Below, piece after piece: positions 57,890 to 64,000 of a stretch of 64,000 nucleotides of DNA. Within the stretch, counting starts at the first letter, position 1. Every line of letters begins with the position of its first letter. The DNA comes from Isoetes taiwanensis (lineage: Eukaryota; Streptophyta; Lycopodiopsida; Isoetales; Isoetaceae), in the NCBI GenBank assembly GCA_021234155.1, contig JAJEKV010000001.1, positions 31,202,177-31,266,176 of the forward strand, read 5' to 3'. A program made the translations under genes and the position numbers. Below the pieces are notes generated by a model. It was not told the origin of the DNA. It saw nothing but the letters and a program-made list of their open reading frames with translations, and searched no databases.

Positions 57890-60070
57890 AAAACATTTAG
57901 GCTGTTGAGTTGTAGATTTGCCTCTAATTGGTCCTCCGTAAATTGCTTTTGCTGTATGCACCAAGTGTCCAAGTGAGTACGCCAAACTCTCATATGGTTT
58001 TGGTTACAGTTGCTCGTATTGGCCATGGATATTGGCCAAAGTAGGTTAATTCTGTCACTATAGTTGGGAGCCATCTGGTAGCGACAATAAAGACAAAGTC
58101 ACAAAGAGAGCCTATTACAATTTTCATAGATGATGAGTTCAATGCAATTGCTTACTCTGAAACATCATAGGATACAGAAAGAACACCAGAAGCAAGGCCA
58201 AGAGTAATCCCATGAACTTTTGGGATATGATCTCTGTTGTTAAGCCTACCAATGGGGAGATCAGCATGGTATATGATAGCGCAAACAGTAAAGTATGTGG
58301 GATTAGCTTTTATAGTTTAGAAGAGTATGAGCAAGTTTCAAGATGTGTGTGCAAAATGAGCTGGCACATCGTTCTTGGATACCCTTCATCAAGCCGGAAA
58401 GAGTTGTAGAAGCTGTTTCCCTAACCTGTACGATAAAAATAAATTTCGTTGAGTCTCCTATACATTCAAAGATTTTATACCTCCAATTGAGGATCACTCA
58501 ATAGGTTCTTCACTTCATCCCAAATACGCTGCTTTTCTACATCTTCCATGGCAAATATGTGTCTACATGCATTTCATGTTTTTTGTCAAAGAATCTATAG
58601 GAATTATGACATTTGATGAAATTTCACTCGTAATAGAAGTGTTGTATGAAGGTCAAAGAACACATCCTTGCATGCCAGTTCATATCAATCATCCCTTCTA
58701 AAATAGCTGATACAGCCGAAGGAATCCATGTGGAAGGAAACAACTGCCAACGAAGAAGTTGGAGCAACCACTTTGCCAGATCATGAAGATCTTCTTGAGA
58801 TGTTTCCTACAGAACTAAATGCGATGAATTATATTGTGTTAACACTGTTGCACAAGACTGAGCTAAACAATTAAGATGCCAAGGGAAATTAAGCTTCTGA
58901 AAATTCAATGTCATGTAATGATTACTAATGGCTTAAAAAAAGTGAAACCCGTATCTGAAGCAATGGATATATAATCTGGATAATGATTCCAGCATGGGAG
59001 ATTGATGCGCCTTCCTTAATGCTTGTTTTCAAGTAATGGAGAATCTGTAAAGTACGAAATTGGTAATTGACTAAAGGTGCAAAATGGAAAAAGGATCCTC
59101 AGCTTTACCGTCTCCATGCAGTTGATTGCTTCTTTTATCTCATAATCTATATCACTTGAGGATCCTTGCTCATGCATGGAGTTGATCATTACAATAGCTG
59201 TTTTAATCCTGCCGAAGAAATCATCATGACAGCCATTAAGATTAGCTATTGCATCATAGTGCATGTTCTTTGGAAGGATATTGCAATTTTGGTCTCCAAT
59301 TTGTTTCTTGGTAGCGAGTTGCAAGTGTTGGCATATGGTACAGATAAGACTTCCCACAGCTTCACGAACCTGGTTCATTATTCAGAAAATGGTTAGTAAA
59401 TTCATTGGTCTATGTCTGCACACTATGTTTTTTTAAGCAATTTGCTTTCCACCATATCTTTCTATTGGCTACATTGCTTTTTATCTCTTAGGAGATTAGA
59501 ATCTCAACTATGTTTTTTAATTGCTGAGCCTTCCTGGCTAGGTCCTCTGTGAATTTCTAATGAGTATGTGCCAGATTGTTATTGAAATTATTATACTTAT
59601 TTTTAATCCAGGTTTGTTAAATGGATCTAATGAAAGAGTATTTTTATGAAAGAGTCTTTAGGTCTAATAGAACTTCGTTATTAACTTGGGTGAACTCCTT
59701 GATGTGGCTAGCATACTGCGAAATATTAAAAGATTCCATCATTGTGGTGCCACTTCATTTTCTTTCCTTCTTTTCTTTTCATTTTTAAATTTTTTGGAAA
59801 ATCATCATGCTACCTCAAGATATATTCGTCCATAAATTTGTGTTGTTCATCTATTTAGTCATTAGGTGGAGAAATGTCAGGTGTGTACATGTGGTGTTGA
59901 GTTTGTTGCATAAGGCACAATATCCTTCAAAAGCTCATGGTGGAAAGCTATTCCTTTCTCAAGCATGTGTTGGCGCTTAATTTCAAGCACTGCAGCTCGG
60001 ATAAGCGTTATCCACTTTGATATCAAACTGTTTGATGCATTTTCTGGTAAGTGCCTCTGATATACACTTC
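57890..60070 (-). pseudogene. PA200/PSME4-type proteasome activator, C-terminal exons
   Basis: Minus-strand matches in gene order. ~60060-59900: SLISKWITLIRAAVLEIKRQ, HMLEKGIAFHHELLK (less certain). ~59378-59060: an unassigned 120-codon frame. ~58690-58630: WHARMCSLTFIQHFYYE. ~58560-58500: MEDVEKQRIWDEVKNLLSDP. ~58440-58330: VREXASTTLSGLMKGIQERC. ~58215-58160: HGITLGLASGVLSVSYDV. ~58075-58015: WLPTIVTELTYFGQYPWPIR, ATVTKT. ~57985-57925: THLDTWCIQQKQFTEDQLE. This order is that of the HEAT-repeat C-terminus of PA200, which caps the 20S proteasome in the nucleus. In-frame stops and frame changes show it is dead. Only the last ~300-400 residues of a ~1800-residue protein are present. Confidence 0.78.
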
Positions 60071-60332
60071 AGAACTTTTTGTTGTAGTGGAGGAGCACCA
60101 TTGGTATAACAAAACATTATAGACAGATAGATGGTATAACGAACTCTTATCTAAGGTCTTTAATATCATTGAAGATGATAGCACTGCAGAGAGTCCTGTT
60201 GCAGAAAAGACGAAGGTATTGTATTTGGATTCAGCTTGTTTTGCCCTTCATTTTGTGTAGTTGCTTTTTTTAAGTTTCGTACTTGCATTTTTGTTGCTCA
60301 TCGATTGTCTACTATGATCAAATACGGGTGGC

Positions 60333-60690
60333 TGTTATAATTATTGATGGGTTTCCATTTAGAGATCCTCCATCAGTCCAGCATTTCACCTCGTAATAAG
60401 CTTCATAAATTCTGACATTGTCAAATAATCGCGTGCTTATGGTTGGTAATTCCTAAAGAGGGATTGGAACATGGCAATCTGGAACAATTGCATTTTTGGA
60501 GGATGTAGTTTGAGATGAATCAAAATGGGCTTTTGGCAAATCTTACCATCCTCGATTACTCCTTTGTGAACACGGAAATTAGTGGCTATTACAATTATTG
60601 ATGGGCTCTCATGTAGGCATCCCCCATTAGCCCAGCATCAGACCTCGTAATAGGCTCCACAGGTTTGCCATTGTCAAAATAATCCCATCG
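60333..60690. repeat. ~100-bp direct repeat pair
   Basis: TTACAATTATTGATGGG (TTATAATTATTGATGGG in the first copy), a CCCAGCATC- or TCCAGCATT-type word, ACCTCGTAATA and CATTGTCAAA recur in the same order at ~60335-60433 and ~60588-60680, 250 bp apart. Confidence 0.7.
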
Positions 60691-61706
60691 ATCCGAGACA
60701 TCGGATCGCCATTCTAGAATGGGACGAGCATGCATGTTTTGCATGCATGCGGGCGGCGCATGCCCGTTCTGGTTGGGAGTTCGCTATTTTAGGCGCGTTT
60801 CTGCTTCGACTTCTCATCGGCGCTTCCTCTTCTCTCTCAGCAGTACCTTATTCTCTTTGAATTGTTTCCAGGCAGGGGAGGGGCTTCTTCTTGCCTGGTT
60901 TGGCCAATTTGGCGTTTCTTTCATGCTGTCCTTTCTCGGCCTTTAGCCTTCATCCTGTGACCTTCGTCCTCGATCCTAGTTTGTTAAGGAAGTCCTTTGG
61001 TATTCGGGCGGTTTGTTGGTTTCATGCGAGTCCCATTCTAGAATCCCATCGATCCGAGACATCGGATCGCCATTCTAGAATGGGACGAGCATGCATGTTT
61101 TGCATGCATGCGGGCGGCGCATGCCCGTTCTGGTTGGGAGTTCGCTATTTTAGGCGCGTTTACGCCCGACTTCTCATCGGTAGCTTCCTCTTCTCTCTCA
61201 GCACCTTATTCTCTTTGAACCCACCCTCCCCTTCTTTGTTATTGTATTTTTATCGCGGCACGCGGGCACGCCAAGAATCAGCCCTCCACTCGGGAGGTTT
61301 GTTTTGTCTTGTTGTTTTGTTGGTGATGTGCGGTACAGGGTTAGCGAGCGGCATCTGTTTCGACTTTTTCCATTCGTGGGTTTTGGGAGCCGATTTTTAT
61401 GCCTTATGTTTATCCAAGCCCCTTGCCGGAAGGCTTATCACTAGGGTTTTTCCTCGAAAACCCAAAAGGGCGGGGTTTTTTAATCCCTTGATAAGCTTTC
61501 GGCAGGTACACTAGCCCAGTCTCTATTAGCATTGTATTTTGTTGGGGTCCAAATGATATAATTGGATTTTCCCTTTATTTTTTATGGGTAGTTCGCATGT
61601 GTGCGGCTACCCACTATCCACCATTGTAGAAAATCTGCTGAGATGAATGAGAAGCAAGTCTGAGTCGGGCGGTTTGTTGGTTTCATGCGAGTCCCATTCT
61701 AGAATG
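60681..61706. repeat. Hairpin-rich module, duplicated, with CCCATTCTAGAATGGG palindromes
   Basis: Copies at 60681-60862 and 61042-61222 are 361 bp apart. Each holds a row of hairpins: CGATCCGA-GACA-TCGGATCG, CCATTCTAGAATGG, GCATGCATG-TTTT-GCATGCATGC and GGGC..GCCC. A separate phrase GGGCGGTTTGTTGGTTTCAT plus GCGAGTCCCATTCTAGAATC/G occurs at ~61005 and ~61659. The frames here follow the repeat and are not genes. Confidence 0.85.
61423..61506. other. Folded three-hairpin motif, copy 2
   Basis: Outer arms TGCCGGAAGGCTTATCA and TGATAAGCTTTCGGCA pair almost fully. Inside are GGGTTTT..AAAACCC, CCC-AAAA-GGG and a GGGG-T6-AATCCC hairpin, matching the layout of 23714-23798 with changes that keep pairing. 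Confidence 0.65.
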
Positions 61707-63345
61707 GTGTGCTTAGTGATGTGGTAATGGGGGCATATCTGTTGCTACTTGGTTGCCATATCCACATCTTCAATCTGTTCATTTCACTAGCTTTGCTATA
61801 AAAATGAGAAAAAAAATGGGAAAAGGATATATAACCATATACACTCTATATGTTAACTTAGTGGCAGATGTATCAGCAAAATCTAGCAATCACATACAAT
61901 CTAGCAACAAAAAATTGCAACTTAGTGTCAGATGCATCAGCTCCTCCATAGTATGTAGCATGAGCATCAGACCACCCTCCTTGGCATTGCACCTCTCAGC
62001 ACCATTGTTAGCATAATGCAACTGACCACTATCATTTACCAAAGCTCTCCTCTTGAATATTTCCTTTACTGCACATTAAACTACCTGCATTTGCGTTCCA
62101 TGCACATTCTTGGGTTCATAGATTGTAATATTTTACATCTCAAGCTACAGTAAGAAAAATAGGGCCTTTGGAAACAATTCCAAGATGTGAACTGGGAGAA
62201 AGGCACACGACATGTTACATGCTAAATATGTCGGTGGAATTTAGAAACATGCAACAACATGGTGTGGCAGATTCTTTGCAAGCACAGACTCTGGCCGTTG
62301 TTGACAATACCAGCAGCATCGGGCGAATTCGTCCAAAGAGAGAGCAAAGCGCTAAATGCTGAGTATTAGCCACACAAGGTATCTGGAAGACATCAAAGAC
62401 AGCTTGCATAAATTTGGAGTGAAAACAAACAGGTTAGAATTTCATTTTGGATCATTTTGAATCCTTCCTGCGAGATGGATCTCCTACATAAGTTGGTCAC
62501 ATGAATTTGTCTAATCTTTATTCACATTGTTTATGTGTAAAAGGAGTCTAAATCTAAGATGCCTCTTATGCTCCATTTTGCATCTTAGATGTTTCTAATC
62601 TGTGATTGTTTATCTCATATCGACAGGCCCCAAGATTGTTCCGCATTCCATGTTCTTCGGCCGTGGCACAAGATGTCATTAAGTGGCATAAATAAAGCTC
62701 CTTGTGGTGAGGTGCAAGTACATTTTTTTACTCTCGAGTTTCCTGTCATAGATAATATCGTTACTGAAAATAACTGAGATATTCACTCTGCACTTTCTGA
62801 GATCTGTAGAATAACTAGAATAACTGAGATATTTATAAAACAAATTTTAAAGAATCAATCAACATTCACCAGCACTTTATCTAGATGCTATTAGAAGAAT
62901 GTAAAAGCTTCAAAGAATCAAGTGTAGCATCTAGGTCTAGATGATCCTACAAGCTTAAATGAATCAATTGTAGCATTTAGGTTTATGAACTAACCTTAGC
63001 TAGAGCTAGGAAGGAATAAGCTTCATCAAATAAGCAAATAAGCTTTCATCAGGAATGGACTTGCATTTAATATCTTTCTATATTTTATGATAGATATTGC
63101 CATAGCTAAAATATGCATGCCAATGTATTCTTCATGATTATATAGCTGGTATTTAAAGCTATCAAGGTATCAATCTTAAAAACGTATTTAGCCAATGCTG
63201 GATTGAAATTTGAAACCATATCTGGTGTGGAGGAATGGCATTCTAAAGGCGCAACACATGTATCGTAGTTAGTTAATGTTTGGCTTTTTCAGAGCATTAG
63301 TTGCCATGGCAGTTTTATACTTTGAATACAAGCATTTTTCACATT
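61707..63345. other. No gene recognised
   Basis: AT-rich intergenic sequence. Frames at 61753-62016, 62168-62362 and 62589-62777 lack any domain I know. A short AATAACTAGAATAACTGAGAT repeat-like phrase lies near 62.77-62.83 kb. Confidence 0.4.
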
Positions 63346-63660
63346 ATTGTGTTCTAATAAAAGTCACTAGCCCCTTTCTCTCTTTTCACTGAGTCTTCAT
63401 GTTGGTCGCATAAGATCGGTTTAGTCAAACCATCTGCTAACTGTAATTCTCAAGAAGAGTAACATATTGATATCTTGTAGACAAAGTAGATCAGGATGCT
63501 CGCAAATTGTGTTGGTATTGTCACAATATAATGTAGTACGTGTGACCGGAGAGCAGCTACGGTGCAAAATTTGCATGCTTAAACTTACCAATGTGGTAAG
63601 TTGTGGCACAACTGTGATGTTTAGCAACTGCAATACTTGAAAAGATTCTGTGGCCTCATG
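63346..63660 (-). pseudogene. Ty1/copia RNase H, C-terminal fragment
   Basis: The minus strand reads TTLYCDNTNTICEHPDLLC, a copia RNase H signature (YCDN followed by the N/H-x-V-x-H region), then after a frame change QLADGLTKPI near 63.4 kb, the standard copia closing motif. Integrase and RT are absent. Truncated and frameshifted. Confidence 0.75.
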
Positions 63661-64000
63661 GTAGTGCTCTTCTTAATCGTTTCTCTATCAAAGAGTAATG
63701 GCTATTTTTTGTGCTCATAAAAACTTTATAGTTTTTTTTTTCGTCCTTCCTTTCTATCACCCTTTGGTTTCTTGCATGGAAGGACATGACATGTTTGAAT
63801 AAGGTGTCTGCCAACATGTCCAGAAGCATAGTCTATGAAGATCCGTAGTTACTCAAAGATCTTCATCTCCCAAGTAAGCTTAAGTTTATTTCATGATTTT
63901 GCAAGAGGAGAGCTCTAATCCTTTTTTTTTTATTTTTATTTTATTTTATTTTTTTTGAAGGCATGGTTGATGGGACTTGCACCCGCCCACGACTCCCACC
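63661..64000. other. AT-rich end of window, possible SINE start
   Basis: A T/A tract at ~63919-63956 is followed by GGCATGGTTGATGGGACTTG and CACCCGCCCACGACTCCC, which read on the minus strand could be a B-box-like region beside a poly-A tail. Cut off by the window edge. Confidence 0.25.

Overview
The window looks like intergenic nuclear DNA from a land plant with a large, transposon-rich genome. The evidence is degraded copies of plant-type genes (ionotropic glutamate receptor, B-type cyclin, PA200 proteasome activator, FCP1-like phosphatase) with GT-AG introns. There are also Ty3/gypsy elements (one chromodomain-bearing, one with a tRNA-iMet primer site), a Ty1/copia remnant, LINEs, SINE-like pieces and long satellites. 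A seed-free plant (fern, lycophyte or bryophyte) is my guess, low confidence. I see no rRNA gene, CRISPR array or bacterial operon. Almost every coding stretch is broken, so few entries are likely to be working genes.

Layout. 1-2.3 kb: GC-rich ~150-bp satellite. 2.7-3.7 kb: ~198-bp satellite. 4.4-11.3 kb: a minus-strand gypsy element (LTR, primer site, structured leader, gag start, RT piece) that contains copy A of a DUF7869-type transposase-like element. 11.4-14.5 kb: AT-rich direct repeats. 15.0-21.2 kb: a second, rearranged DUF7869-type element (halves C and B) carrying a divergent ParB-like gene and an array of perfect palindromes between the two genes. 21.9-29 kb: decayed glutamate-receptor gene. 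30.2-32 kb: G-box-containing repeats, then an array of heat-shock-element-like 10-mers. 32.5 kb: LINE end. 33-36.6 kb: little to call. 36.66-56.52 kb: one composite gypsy insertion flanked by a GTATT target duplication. Its middle LTR is split by three nested insertions: a Helitron-like element with cyclin B exons, a LINE, and a short-inverted-terminus element with FCP1-like exons and another palindrome set. 57.9-60.1 kb: PA200 C-terminal exons. 60.3-61.7 kb: hairpin-rich duplicated module. 63.4 kb: copia fragment.

How the parts relate. The most unusual unit is the DUF7869/ParB-like pair. Two genes point away from each other across a cluster of 24-30-bp palindromes, related motifs recur in a ParB-gene intron and upstream of copy A, and the ParB fold in bacteria binds palindromic sites. 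A different element in the same window carries its own, unrelated palindrome family, partly inside an intron, and a third palindrome family sits at 60.7-61.7 kb. The gypsy composite shows tandem LTR-internal-LTR structure, a microhomology deletion and nested insertions, so the order of events can be read.
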